A stretch of DNA of 64,000 nucleotides. Origin: Posidonia oceanica. Taxonomy: Eukaryota; Streptophyta; Magnoliopsida; Alismatales; Posidoniaceae. Location: the NCBI GenBank assembly GCA_037176725.1, contig JAZBRS010000049.1, forward strand, positions 11,240,001 through 11,304,000, read 5' to 3'. Of the stretch, positions 11,823 through 23,535 are shown in pieces. The notes under the pieces were generated by a model that was not told where the DNA came from, made no database searches, and worked only from the letters and a program-made list of their open reading frames with translations. Numbering within the stretch: the first letter of the stretch is position 1; every line of letters begins with the position of its first letter. Made by a program: the position numbers and the translations under genes.

Positions 11823-14400
11823 CTGCACTTGTGGAGATGATAAAGGAAGGAGATGGAAGGAAAGGAGTAATGTCTACTTATGGGTTTGAAGACTGGCCAG
11901 ATTAATCTGCAAATGGGTAGAAAAACATAAATGGTATACAAATATAGAGAGTACTGGCTTATTGACTATTATATATACAACAAACTATAGAGTTCTTTAG
12001 AAATTTGGATTAGCAAGACATTATGCATTGCAATTTGTCAAAGAAAAAGCTTCACCAAATTTATGATAAAAAACTAACTATATTTTCTCTTATATGAATA
12101 TAAAAAATTCATGGGATAAGTTAATGAAATATATAACTAAAAATTCATGGGATAAAACTAACATCTTTTGAAAACTTTTAAATCCAACCCTGCAAAAACC
12201 TAAATCTTTCCAAATTTTACCCAAGACTAAGAACTTGCCAAACAACTTTTCATTGGCCAATTAGAATTTTTTTTCTTCAAATAAGATCCTATCTCCTATC
12301 ATTCTATTCTAATTCCATGGAAGATTCTAGAAGTAAACCATTCGATCATGCTTATACCTCTAGACAAGTACTTCAACATTGCACATTTAATAGAATTTTG
12401 AAGGAATTAACACATATGAAACATGCAGAAATGTCAGAGCAAATTTTGAAGAATTAAATTCCAAAGATTTTAAGAAAAAGATGTAAAAATAAAATATGAA
12501 CTCAAATTGTTAAGCAATAACTGATATTTCTTCTAATCTCCAATCATATCAGGAGACCAATAAAAAAAATAGTTATGGAGATATAAACCAAAAAATAGAG
12601 ATCTATTTTTTTAAAAAAAGATGGCATGCAATGTTACAATTCAATGGTCACAGCACAGAACAATTTTATAATATTTTCTTATTGGCAACATTTTTTTTAT
12701 TTAAAATCATTTGGAAAAACATGAAAGCACAAACAAAGTACATGACAAGCAATCTCTCAAGCCAGTCTTTAGTTGAATCACTGGAGTCATCATTATATCT
12801 CAACAAGGTGACCACTCCACCAATATAATGACCCAATCATGAGTTGCAGCAACAGTTCGTTGATGAGAAAACTGATGGTTCCTAATCGATGTCGATCCAC
12901 CTGGTTCACCATATTGCATGAGGAATAGCCTGCCAACAACTTCCTTATCTGCCATGTTCAACACCTGCATGCATCCTAACCTCCCAAAGCACCTCCAATC
13001 ATCCAGCTCGAATCATGCCAATATCCACGCTCCCAACCAAACAAACCCACCATGAACATATAAATGGACAATGCCAAAGAAAGTGAGGTAAATCCTTAAC
13101 GACTGACAAGCAACAAGCATACTGACACACAAACTGGCGTCATGCCTCTAAAGTGCAGAACCTATTAGAACTCCTCTATGAAAAAATTGCAAATAAAGAA
13201 CTCGATCTTTCATGGGACCTTATTGTTCCATATCCATCAATGACAACCAACATGCACATCCCCATTGGTCAAGACCAATGAGATTTGAACAAGAAGTTCT
13301 CATACTTGCCTCACAACCAAGCTTATGATAAGGATGTGAGGATTGAATATACTTAGTAATGAAAAGTTCTCACTTCTCAGTTATTAAATATGTAATATAC
13401 ATCAATGCTGAAAGAGAAAAAAATATATATTAAAAAACCTAGTGAACAAGGCTTCTGTCTATGTGGGTATTGGGAAGGATTCAAACATATGCAGCCTTGT
13501 ACCCACTACCCACCCATGGAGGCTGTCTCCATGACATAAAAAACATATATATGGAGGTTGTGCTTCATGTTGCTCTATGGCAGTTTATACAGTTGTACTG
13601 CCAAGATTATCATAATTACGTATGCTAAAGTTTCATCTGAAGTCTAGGGAATTTTCTGGGATCTCTCATGGTTAAGGTCAATTATCCTACATGCCGACTA
13701 ATATCACAAGCATTATTACATGATTATGAAGTATTATTATGGTAAAAATAAGTCATTGCAAAGTTTTGCCTCTACTTGAGATCTCTCCTCTATTGAATGA
13801 AAGATTTTGGGTCATATCATCAATTTAAAGGAACAACATAAACTCACAAGGGTTAAGATGACAACTCCAAGATTACAAAGTATGTTTCCTTTGATAAGGA
13901 ATTACATAATATTAAGGTGGTTATTTCTCATTAACATGATAAAGTTAAGATACATCCTGTCCTAGGACCTTTAAAAATAGAGATACTTGCAACTATAATG
14001 ACAGGAACATTTCGTTCCCTGGTTCAAGGGTGGTTTACATTTATAAATAGACTTACACACTATCACAGAAAACAATACCTAGACGAACAAGTACAGAGGG
14101 GAACTTTCTCTTATAAAATCATATATATTTGCATGCTTCTAAAAATAGCTAACTGATTTTCTTCATTGTAGATTTTTCAAATAAACATCTAAAAACGTCT
14201 GGATTACTTTTCTGATTTGTACTTTAGTTAGTTTGTTTACAACATCAGGCACTCAATGGTGACAAAAAACAGAAAGTAGATGAACTTACCAAATAAATGA
14301 CATCAACTCTGATGAGATCACAATAAAACATATGAAGGACATTTTTTAAGATAATGTGTTGCATTAAACAAAGAAAAAAAGCAAGTAAATGAACAGAGAA
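10300..14400. other. AT-rich gap between PRORP-like and SHPRH-like fragments
   Basis: Mostly AT-rich sequence with a short (AT)n run near 11,508-11,523. Two minus-strand stretches look weakly coding: about 10,600-10,690 (frame with RFKNIGNIIEVELKMDGK) and about 12,830-13,015 (63 open codons including NMADKEVVGRLFLMQYGEPG). I recognise neither. No upstream PPR repeats of PRORP were found. Confidence 0.4.
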
Positions 14401-14850
14401 AAGACTAGGCAACTTACTTCGACGACTTTATGGCTTCATAAAATTGAAGAACATCAACTCCAAAATGAATCCTTGAACCAAGACCATCAGACGTTTCTGG
14501 ACATTTACCTAGTCCATCGATACCCAACTGCCAAGCCCTATACTTGGCCTCGGAAGTAGTAACTTCTGGACGTAGCCAATTCATAACATTCATCATACTT
14601 TTTCTCCATGGTTGCCTAGGGATCTCCAAAAGAGATTCACATGTATCAAAGGCACTTCTTAAAATCTCCACCCTCGATCTAAAAGTTTGAAGATTTGTCA
14701 AATCTGTATTTTCCAGCAGTGGCCTTAGTGTCACAAGCTTCTGACTGACCAGATGGACAAGTCCAGAAATGCTCTCATCAGGACCATCAAAAATTCCTGA
14801 CAAAAGAACAATATGTGTTTCTCTATACTCTGAACTATGATTTTCTAGAA

Positions 14851-16078
14851 CATACTGTTGATAAATATCTGTGATATATGAATTTTGATGATAACAAATT
14901 GAATTAATGATATTACTTGAGATTATTATTCAGTTGATTTTTAAGATAGGTGGATTATCTGAGAAAAGTCAATCATTGAAGAATATCAAGTATAGCATGG
15001 AATGTAGAAGAAAATTCTACATCAAAGACTACACAAGGACAAGAAGAAAGATCAAGTCAAAATGTGTTTATGTTGTAATTTTGTGTATATTTCTTTATCA
15101 TTATACTCTAATAAAGGATGTAACGGATCTCCAAGAAAATCCCAAAAACAGTTGGAATATCACCCTTACCTAAACCTGGGGACTACATTTAGAACAACCT
15201 CAAAGTTTAGAAGTTGAGTTAGAAACGGAAAACCGATTCTCACCGGTATACCGTTCCACTGGTTAGAAGGTTAATTAGCAAAAATATCATTTAAATAAAA
15301 TCGTTGGGTAAAAACGGAACACCATTGTATAACGGAATACCGTTACCTAAAATAGGATCCTTAGCTCCGATATCCACTGGAACACCGGTAGTATTTGTCT
15401 ACAGCTCAGATTAATATCGGAACACCGTTTCATACCGGAATATCGATTTAGTCGAACGTTGGAAATTTTTGGTCAACCGATTCATTTCGGAATACCGTTT
15501 TATACTAGTCGTTTGTTAACGTTGAGCTAGCCGTTAGACACAGACTTGGGCCATGTTTTATCTATAAATAGGACCCACCAAAGGTACCTACCACTAACTA
15601 GCCTGTGTACTACTCCTTTCCTAAGCTACAAGCTTCATACTAGTGAGAATACTCCCAAAACATCAAAAAAAGCGGCATCTTGTGAAAGTTTCATCGAGAG
15701 ATTAAAAAGGGGTACTACTTAGTTTACTGTAAACAAGGAACATCCTTTTCGGATTGTGAGAAGAGCTCTGCTATTGTTTGCAGAGGAAGTATTCTTCATC
15801 AAGTAAGTGTTGTATTTTTTGATAAAGATTAAGAGAACTCCAGAGGAGATCTGAGAGTGGACTAGGCCGGGTTGGCTGAACCACTATATATACTGTGTCT
15901 ATTATCATTGCCTCTCTTTCGTTTCTGTGATTGTAGTAGTAATTATTCAAACTACTTTTCTTATATCTTTCATTTTGAACATTACCTATTGATCTGTTAA
16001 ATTTGGTTAAAATTCTATTTAAAATTAAAATACTCTATTCACCCCCCTCTAGAGTTGCCTCTCGATTCTAACACATAC
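14851..16078 (+). mobile_element. Ty1/copia (Sirevirus-like) solo LTR with 5-bp target duplication
   Basis: The LTR spans 14,856-16,073 (1,218 bp). It starts TGTTGATAAATATC, with TTTTGATGATAACAAA shortly after, and ends CTCTCGATTCTAACA after a run of C and CTCTAG, a pattern I associate with Sirevirus LTRs. The 5-bp duplication CATAC is perfect on both sides (14,851-14,855 and 16,074-16,078). No internal domain or second LTR is present, so it is a solo LTR left by recombination. It contains several ggaacaccg/ggaataccg motifs between 15,230 and 15,500. It landed inside the SHPRH-like exon, so it is younger than that fragment. Confidence 0.93.
15563..15570 (+). promoter_or_regulatory. TATA box of the copia LTR
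   Basis: TATAAATA lies about 700 bp into the LTR, at the position expected for the U3/R promoter. An inferred transcript would start about 30 bp downstream and read away from the minus-strand gene fragments. Confidence 0.6.
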
Positions 16079-16445
16079 AACTCCAAAAAAATGTCCTCCG
16101 CCGATAAGACAGGAAAATAACCCAACCTAAGGCAACTATCCTCTACTTTTGGCAACCAGAATCGAAGATATATACCAGATTCCATACACCTATAAAGAAA
16201 ATCCATTGACTTATACTCCATATGTCCATCTAAGAACTTTATGTTTTTCAGAACAACTTCAGCTATGTCAAGATGCTCATCTGAAGACCAATGGCTACGG
16301 TCAACTTCACCAAGACGAACCTAACTTGCAATATTCCCAACATGGAACTGTCAACAAATGCCAAATACTAAGGGCACAATCGCATCGTCAGACGTATGTA
16401 ATTTCACTATGCTATTCAAACATTACATTTAGGAAAGAATCGTAC

Positions 16446-16556
16446 CATTCTGACTGCCTCCATAAATGTTACACTGAATTCTTTAAGTATGTTAGCATGA
16501 CTGTTCAGTCGCCTTCTCCATGCTTCTTTTGGTGGAGCACCACCTTCGAAGTCCAA
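16446..16556 (-). pseudogene. non-lysosomal glucosylceramidase (GBA2-type) single-exon fragment
   Basis: A 37-codon minus-strand exon with acceptor TAG and donor GTACGA. It encodes GGAPPKEAWRRRLNSHANIL followed by KEFSVTFMEAVRMV, a segment near the N-terminus of plant GBA2-type beta-glucosidases. No following exon is present; within about 130 bp the SHPRH-like exon begins. The intact enzyme cleaves glucosylceramide at membranes, but this piece lacks the catalytic domain entirely. Identification rests on remembered family motifs. It is the most upstream of the fragments that run in the same direction. Confidence 0.7.
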
Positions 16557-17057
16557 CTACAAATATTTCAACAGAAACTGACAACCTTTAGTAGTATGCT
16601 AACAAAGTGCTCAGTAGAGTGAAATTCAAACTCTTCCAAAGCAAACAGATTACCAAAAGAGAAAGTAAGAAACCAGTCAATTTGAAATTCAGCAAGTTTA
16701 TCAAGGCACACTATTTTTATTTTACAGATGCAAGACCCAAATAGGCCAAAAAACAAAACTCTCTTTTGTTATACATGAAACAGGCATAGAATAGTACACT
16801 GGAACACAAGAATCTTGCATAAGGATTTTGTAAGTAGGGCTTGCTTTTGAACAATTTACAGAAAAGACGTCATAGGCGGCAAGAGTAGTGGAAGAAGAAG
16901 AGGAAGCTTTTTATTGTGTTGGGAGTAAGATTGTGTTTAGGAATGGGCATGGGAATAGGAGTGGATATAGGTATGAGAATGGCATGAGAATGGGCCGAAG
17001 GGGGCTGTGCAGCTGTGGTGGTGGCAGTGAAATGCGATGGTGGTGGTTGTTGGCCGG

Positions 17058-17256
17058 CTGGGGTGTGTGTGTGTGTGTGTGTGTGCAAGGACGTGTCGAG
17101 TTGTTGGGTGCAGGGAAAGAAGGGGATTGTGTGGGTGTGCTGGTGGCGGTGAAATGCGGTGGTGGTGGTTGTCGGTTGTTGTGTGTGTGTGTGTGTGTGC
17201 AGGGATGTGTGGTGTTGAGCAGGGAAAGAAGGGGGTTTGTGTGTGTGTGTGTGGAG
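17058..17256 (+). repeat. three (GT)n microsatellites
   Basis: Runs of GT at about 17,060-17,085, 17,180-17,200 and 17,240-17,254 are separated by near-repeats of ggtggcagtgaaatgcg/ggtggcggtgaaatgcg with tggtggtggttg. They create long unreal ORFs on both strands. Confidence 0.9.
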
Positions 17257-17299
17257 TTGAGCAGGTGTGTGAAGCTTCGGAGGAGCCGGTGGTGTCGAG

Positions 17300-17395
17300 G
17301 AAGCTCTTCTTCTCCTTCTAGTCTCTTCTTTGACGCAGCGGAGGGCCTCCTCTTTTCTCCTTCTAGTCTTCTTCGAAGATGTGCCGAAGCGATGC
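17300..17395 (+). repeat. CT-rich repeat, right copy (also at 4.1 kb)
   Basis: It carries the tcttctccttctag motifs, tgacgcagcggagg and cgaagatgtgccgaag in the same order and orientation as the copy at 4,075-4,235. Together the two copies bracket the captured-fragment array. Confidence 0.6.
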
Positions 17396-17603
17396 TGTGA
17401 AAGGTTGGTGGCTTCTCGTTTTGTGCGAAGAAGAAGAGGAGACGACACCGAAGCATGGTGGAAGGAGTGGGCGGCGACGCTGTCGAAGGTTTGTGGCTTG
17501 TCGTCTTGTGCAGAGAAGACGGGATGGTGAAATAGTGAGAGGCATGAGTGCTGGAGTGGTGGACGGCGACGCTGCGGAAGGAGTGGTGTTTGTCATTTTG
17601 TAG
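17391..17603 (+). repeat. three-copy degenerate tandem repeat (82-94 bp spacing)
   Basis: The motif cga(t/c)gctg followed by gaaggt or gaagga and tgtgg then tcgt(t/c)ttgtg occurs at about 17,391, 17,473 and 17,567. The copies are diverged and the third is shortest. No protein is supported. Confidence 0.55.
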
Positions 17604-17839
17604 GAGACACATGATTTATAAAGAAGAAGATGTGGTATCATCCGTCTTGACTCTTGACTACTGTGCAAAAAAAACTCTTGACTACTGTGCTCGTTTACCC
17701 CATCTTATTTTATTCCAGTACCACAGCATAAAAATGTGAGGCATTATAAATTATTTGGACTTTTTTGGGGGTAAATGTTTACAAAATTCCTAAAAGAAAG
17801 AAATTCACACGAAAAGGACAAAACCATAGGGGCTGTACA

Positions 17840-18161
17840 TAAAAGAGACCCTTCGGCAACGCTAGGTTTTGTGATTTCCTTTCTCTTTCTCTCTCTCTCT
17901 TCGTTCTTGACCCCCTCATCTCTTTGCTCTCCCCTCTCCCCGCCACCCCCCCACGCCGCCGCCAGCGTCGTGCATGCTCGAGCGCATCCCCCCGAATCCA
18001 CTGTGGCTTCGCACCTGCTGAGGCTGGTGCTTCAGAGACCCGCCCTCGGAGCTAGGGCTTCTGCTCGATCCCTGCTGGTGTACGCGCTTGCTCAGTCGTA
18101 TGTGAGTCGAACAATTGAAACCACTTCTTCTTGTTCTTCTTCGAAGTCTTCGTATCTTTAA
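17840..18161 (+). promoter_or_regulatory. probable promoter and 5' leader of the MAP2-like gene
   Basis: A CT-rich tract at about 17,878-17,945 is followed by a GC-rich stretch, typical of plant transcription start and leader regions, and a strong donor (TCGTAT then gtgagt) lies at 18,102. The long ORF across this leader (ending at 18,161) is not in a frame that can be spliced into the downstream exons, so I treat the segment as untranslated, possibly with an intron. Confidence 0.4.
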
Positions 18162-18502
18162 AGTCCCTATTTTTGGGCAGTTTTGTGATTTTTTTGCTGG
18201 TCTACGATTATAAAAAAAGTGATGTTATTGTTACCTGTTTGTGTTTGTCCCGATGAGTAATGGATGTTTAGATGGAAAATTGTCCTTTCTTTCTTCGAAA
18301 CTTGTTGTACTTTATGATTTCAAAGGTAAGATTCAACATTTCGATTTGCTTCTGTGGTTTACCTGTTTTTTTTTGGGTCCTTAATTGGCTTTACTGGTTT
18401 GAGCATATTATTTTCGAATCTTTCATTCTGTAATTATCGTGCATAACAATGAATTGAGAATGGGTATGTGTTTGTTTTCGTCGCTTTATTTTTTCATCAA
18501 CA

Positions 18503-21500
18503 ATGGAGAGGTGGAGATATTGTAGAGTTTGAACTGGGTTTAGCAATTTCCATGTTAATTTTTTTTGTAACATACAGTCCAGGAATTGAATGGAACTTTT
18601 TGCTGGTGTGAAGTGGTTAGTGGTAGCGAATTTTGATATATGTTTTTGGTATACTTGTTAGGTATAAACCTGGGCCTGATTTCGAAGAAGATGTCAAGGA
18701 CCCACTTCTGGAAATCTCATTGACAGGATCGAAAGAAATATGGCTCATCCAGTGGCCCATCAATCAGGTCATGATTAAATTTTAAATTTTTTTACTTTTG
18801 AATCTTATACCTTTTGCTCTCTATTTTTTCTATGTAATTGTTGTATGATTGATTTATGCTATGGTTTTGGATGGCAATTGACGATTCTGTTCGTGGGTAT
18901 TGCAGTTGAAGCCTTGCGATGTTAATGGAAAGGAGATCACACTGAAGCTGCGCAATGATGGGGATTTGGGAAGCTTTGAGAGCTCTTCTGGTGAGTTGGG
19001 TCTTGTTTGGATGGTGGCTTGGGGTGTATGGTGTTAGGGTTGATTAGGTGGTTTCAATCATGCATGCTAAGATTTCCACGTCATGGTTCAGTATCACTCT
19101 GGAAGTCTAGATGAGTGTGAGAACTAGATATAACATTAGTTACTCTGGCAGGCAAGAAATATGATGTGGTCAGCTTTGCGGCTCAGGAACCGGATGCGAC
19201 TGTTTTCCAAGTGTCAGGTTCTGAGTCAAAAGTAGGTAAGTTTATTGTATTTCTTCACTCTAGTTTTCTGGAAAGAGAAGGAAAGGAAGGATTGGGGCGT
19301 AAATGAACGAAAGAGGATTAGTTCATTGAAACTTATTTTCTACCAAGGTGTTCTGTGCTAAACAGCTGTGTAGACCAAAAATGAAAATAGTATATAGATC
19401 CTATCAAAATTTCTTTCTTTTCATGAAGTGTTGCTTTATGCATATTCAGTAATTACTACCCATCTTGTAGTTCTTAAATTCTAGAACTAAGTTTGTTTTA
19501 TCACTTTTACAACAGAATAGGAAGTTTGGTATGTTCATTTTACCGTTTATTGAAAAATTAGGAGAGGCTACATAGGAGAATTTTTTTTTGATGAGAGGAC
19601 TTAGAATTGCATTTCATATTATCACCTAGAAGAAGATAGATAGTATAATAAAAAACTTGTCTTTTCAGTAGACAAAATGAAAAGAGGGAATATAGCTATA
19701 ATCCAACCTCAAGATTGTGGAAAAGAGTAAGACTACAATCCGAAACCAAGGGACAATCAAGACTTGAAATAAAATCACAAGAAAAATCTCAACAAACTAG
19801 CAAATCAATTTTATAAAATAATTAAATAACTAAGAGTTGTTCTTTGAATCTTCATGTCTTCTCTTTAAATAGGAGAATCCAAATAAAAGTCACAACTAGA
19901 GTGACTGAAATGTCCATGATAAAATAAATATCTTGGTCATTGTCATTTTGGTCATTTTATCTGTCTTTGCATTTTGATTCTCCTGTTTATGGAGAAGAAA
20001 TCACTTGAGTTATTCAGTTGTTTATCATGTCGATTTTCCATTTTATTGGGAGTTTACATGTGACTGACATTGGTGTATCATTTGCCCATTTTGATTAGAC
20101 AATGGTTCATTCATTTACCTTGTGATTGGGTTATAATAAATTTACTCTCTCGTTACACATCACAATGAGAAAGGAAAATGATGGATTCTAGTTATTTCTC
20201 TGACCTCAGAAATATATGGTGCCTCATGCCTGTTGTTTGGGGCATTTGGCTATTATGAAAATTTGAAACCATATATTTTTCAATAATACTCCTGGTTTTT
20301 CATGTGTGTTGGTGGACAGATGTACGAGATTGCTTTGAAATTGGGTCTGATTTGGTGTAATGTGGGAAGGGATCCTTGGCAATTGGCATTCTTTTGAGAA
20401 GTGACTCTTTATTTTGGATTTTTATTTTTCATGTTTTTCCTTTAGTTAATTTGTCTAAATATTTGTATATTTTTTGGGTTCTTCACAAATAAATGATCAA
20501 TCTTATCCTTTCTAAAAAAAAAGCAAAGCAATATCCACTTAAAGATTATGGCATTATATTTGTAGATACCCATTTTCAATGTCCAAATAGTCAGCAAATT
20601 GATAAAAATTCTCAGAATAACACATGTCCAATATTTGGTCTAAACCCTCTGACACACCTTGGTCTTGGCCATCGGGAAATCGAGTTTCAAAACCCATCAT
20701 GCTAGTACATTGCAATTGTTGTATCCTCTTCGCCTGCACATACTCATTTGTTTTCCCTTCAGCCTCGCCGAGGGAGAAAGAACTCCTTTCCTACTTTAGT
20801 TTTCTTTCAGTCACTCAAAGCCATGAATACTTTTCATTCATTTCTTTTCAATAAGCAAAAAAGGATGAAAAAGCTTAGGTAGGAGAGGCTGTTTGAAGAG
20901 TGGTTGTACTTGCTTCCGATACACTGGCCAGATGGAAAAGCAGAAGTGATGATGGAAGGCAATTCCGGAAATTAGATATTCTGAGGGATGAAAATGAAAG
21001 ATCCAACTTTCTTTCTACCTGTGCTGGGGGAGAACCAGCATGGATAAATTTTTAGGTTTGATGAGGGGGCAAATATAACGGCTGAACACACAGTTATTGA
21101 TTGGTTTAAATTTGTTTAATGTTCTAACTTATTTTTAAAATATAGAACATGTAAAGAACTTGAAGAAAAGACTATTGCAATGTCAAGCACCTCAGAGCAA
21201 ATAACTTGGGTCCTTGGAAAAACTTACATCTCTTTTGTGGCAAACTTGGTGTTTATCTTGTGAAAATAAAATGATCTGTTCACTCATGTGGAACAAAATC
21301 ATTGTTCTTTTGCAAAAGATTACCATATTTTGCGATGTCAAACTAACAAAGTCTATTCTCTCATGATATCACGTGGGGATCCAACTTAGAAAAATATGTT
21401 GTGGGTTGGGAGAATAAGAATGTCATTAAATAATACAAACTATTTAATTCACAAATTGGATACAGTTGCATGTGTTTATTTTATTTATGGTTTTGTGTAA

Positions 21501-23535
21501 TCCTATACTCTTATACTGGCGTTAGAAAAATTTGAACTTAATGAGGATAATCTATTAGTAACTTTGGATGATAACTCATTGAGCACGTGTCAGGTATAGC
21601 ATTTTCCATACCCATATCCATTTTAGCAAAGTCATACCCATACTCGTTTCATGCAAGTTTGAGTATAGTCTTTTCCATACTCATTTCATGTCCACCAAAA
21701 GAAGTGAGTATGCATGACCATGCAGCTATAAAGAACCATATCCTTATTAACAATATATTGTATAAGTAAACATCATAACCAATAGGTGTGTCTATAATGT
21801 AAAAAACATATCAAAAAAGACTTCTTGCTATCTTGAATAAAGATAAATAGTTGATCTTGATCTTTTTGAATTACTTTTGTAATATAATATAAGAGTCCAT
21901 AAACAGTCACGTTTGCTGTTTGAGCTCATCTTTAATTTCTATAATTCTATATATGTAATGTTTTATCTTAACCTTATGGATAGACTTATAATACAAGAAA
22001 AAATATGTATTGAAGTTTCGTTGCAATTTGATTATTATAACCTCTTGAACTAAACTTGCAAGATTTAATAAATTTTAGTAGTTTTTAATCATTTAAGTTA
22101 ATCACTAATAATTAACTGTAAAAGATACTCCAATTAGTGTGAATTAGAGTATGAATTGATCATGAAGTAGATTATAACATGATAGTTTCTAATTTTAGTT
22201 TAAAAAAAGATAAAAAAAAACAGAGTATCTACAAGTGCAACTAAGTTGCCTGTAGGCACAACAGCAACATTTTGCTGTTAAAAAAACTTATGGTTTTGTT
22301 AATAAAATGGACTTAACATGAGAATATTCTTGACTATTGTGTACATACTACATGTTGTAGGTGCAGGAACCATACTTTTTGGTGGCTCTACAAAGATTTT
22401 TTTAGTTGCAATCCATACTTGTTGCTTGTTATTCAAATTTCAATATTTTTTTTTTTGCAGTTTCTCCAAATTAATGCAGAAATCACAATTTCTTTTTATG
22501 TAGCAGTTCTGCATTTCAAGTTACCCCACAGTTTTCATTTTATTTCTTAGTAAAGGCCAACATCCTAAATTAGAGTAGTGTAGTGGATTTTTTTGCTAAT
22601 TTAATCACCTTCATGCTATTTGCTTTTTGTTTCAGTGGGGAAGATTTCCCGACGGGTCTGCTTAATACAATATCCTGAACCAAGTGAATTGGAGAAACCC
22701 ACATCCCGTTTTTCAACCAGTCATAGATCTGGAGGTAAATTTGAACATTCTGCCACTCTATCTAGGAGATTCATCTACCTTGATTTGGAAGTGTTGAGAA
22801 AAATGAGGTAGTTTGTATGTTATTAGTCATTAGCATGGACTGTGGTCGATATACACGATTATGTTTATGCTATATTGGTCCTATCCTTTCTTTTGTTGGT
22901 TATCATGATTGGAACAACTATTTTAGTTTGACTGTTTCTGCAGTTTCATACATATCTTTCAGCAATTTCGATGATTAGCTCAGTTTACTTAGTATTGTCA
23001 GGAGTTTTTGAAAGAATCCTCTATTATATATGCAAAAATTCCATCATGTGTGGGATTCATACTTAGTCGTGTTTAATGGAACATAGACTTTGTTAACATT
23101 CTGTTCAGGATGCATTTTCTTTATTTCTTTGTTTCTGGTTGTATCCTATTTAGTGAACGGTAAATATTTGTAATTGTTATGCATTTGTGTGCCTCAGGAT
23201 CCCAATCGAGGAGCATGCTCAGAGCACCAGCAACCTCGTCAAAGCACCAAAGTTCGACCCTTTTGTATGGTACTTCTCGTGAAACCCTTACTTCTGCATA
23301 TACAGTGCAACAAAGTACGGAATCCACGAAGCATTCCAAGCATAAGAGGGCTAGGGACAGCTCCACTTCCATTGAGCGAACAACAAGGTCTGCTGGACAG
23401 TCTTCCCGAGGATCCAGACCAGAGAGTAATGCCACCCATACTTCAGGGTTAACGTCTTTGGAGAAATCACATGGCAAGAAGTCGAAGGAGAAGAAAAAAA
23501 GAAGATTGAAGAATGAAGAGCAGCCATTCCATTAG
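18503..23535 (+). CDS. MAP2: Mediator-associated protein 2-like (possible Pol I RPA34-like) gene, 6 exons
   Basis: Exons joined by GT..AG introns: 18662-18767 (PDFEEDVKDPLLEISL, IWLIQWPINQ), 18906-18990, 19152-19235 (KKYDVVSFAAQEPDATVFQV), 22636-22734 (VGKISRRVCLIQYPEP) and 23198-23535 (Ser/Thr-rich, then a basic KKSKEKKKRRLK tail; stop 23533-23535). Phases agree at all these junctions, giving about 236 residues. The first exon is uncertain: ATGGAGAG at 18503-18510 is frame-compatible and would begin MER, but its donor (gtggag) is weak. The family is a plant nuclear protein copurified with Mediator (Arabidopsis At5g64680 type), with resemblance to RNA polymerase I RPA34/PAF49; assignment is from memory. 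The basic tail suits a nuclear role. The third intron after 18,767 is 3.4 kb. It seems intact. Confidence 0.7.

Larger units (their letters stand above)
14414..16320 (-). pseudogene. SHPRH-like (SNF2/RING/PHD) N-terminal fragment split by a solo LTR
   Basis: Plant SHPRH-type proteins are large SNF2 helicase/RING E3 ligases. The 5' half of the exon (16,320 to 16,074) encodes VDRSHWSSDEHLDIAEVVL and then LGYFPVLSAEDIFLEL. The 3' half (14,855 to 14,414) encodes SGIFDGPDESISGLVHLVSQ and NWLRPEVTTSEAKY and ends FYEAIK, which in the family lies just before the helicase core. Between them sits a copia solo LTR with CATAC at both ends, and the frame on one side is the frame on the other once the insertion is discounted. 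A TTAG acceptor precedes 16,320. The helicase, RING and PHD parts are absent, so this is a fragment and not a working gene. Family assignment is from remembered motifs. Confidence 0.8.

Noticed and set aside
1..17700. A defined Helitron (TC start, CTRR end with hairpin) around the gene fragments
   Set aside because: I could not point to convincing termini by eye, so the carrier of the array is left unnamed.
17775..18161. 128-codon ORF at the front of the MAP2-like gene
   Set aside because: Its strongest donor joins the next exon out of frame, and the sequence is a CT-rich leader; no family recognised.
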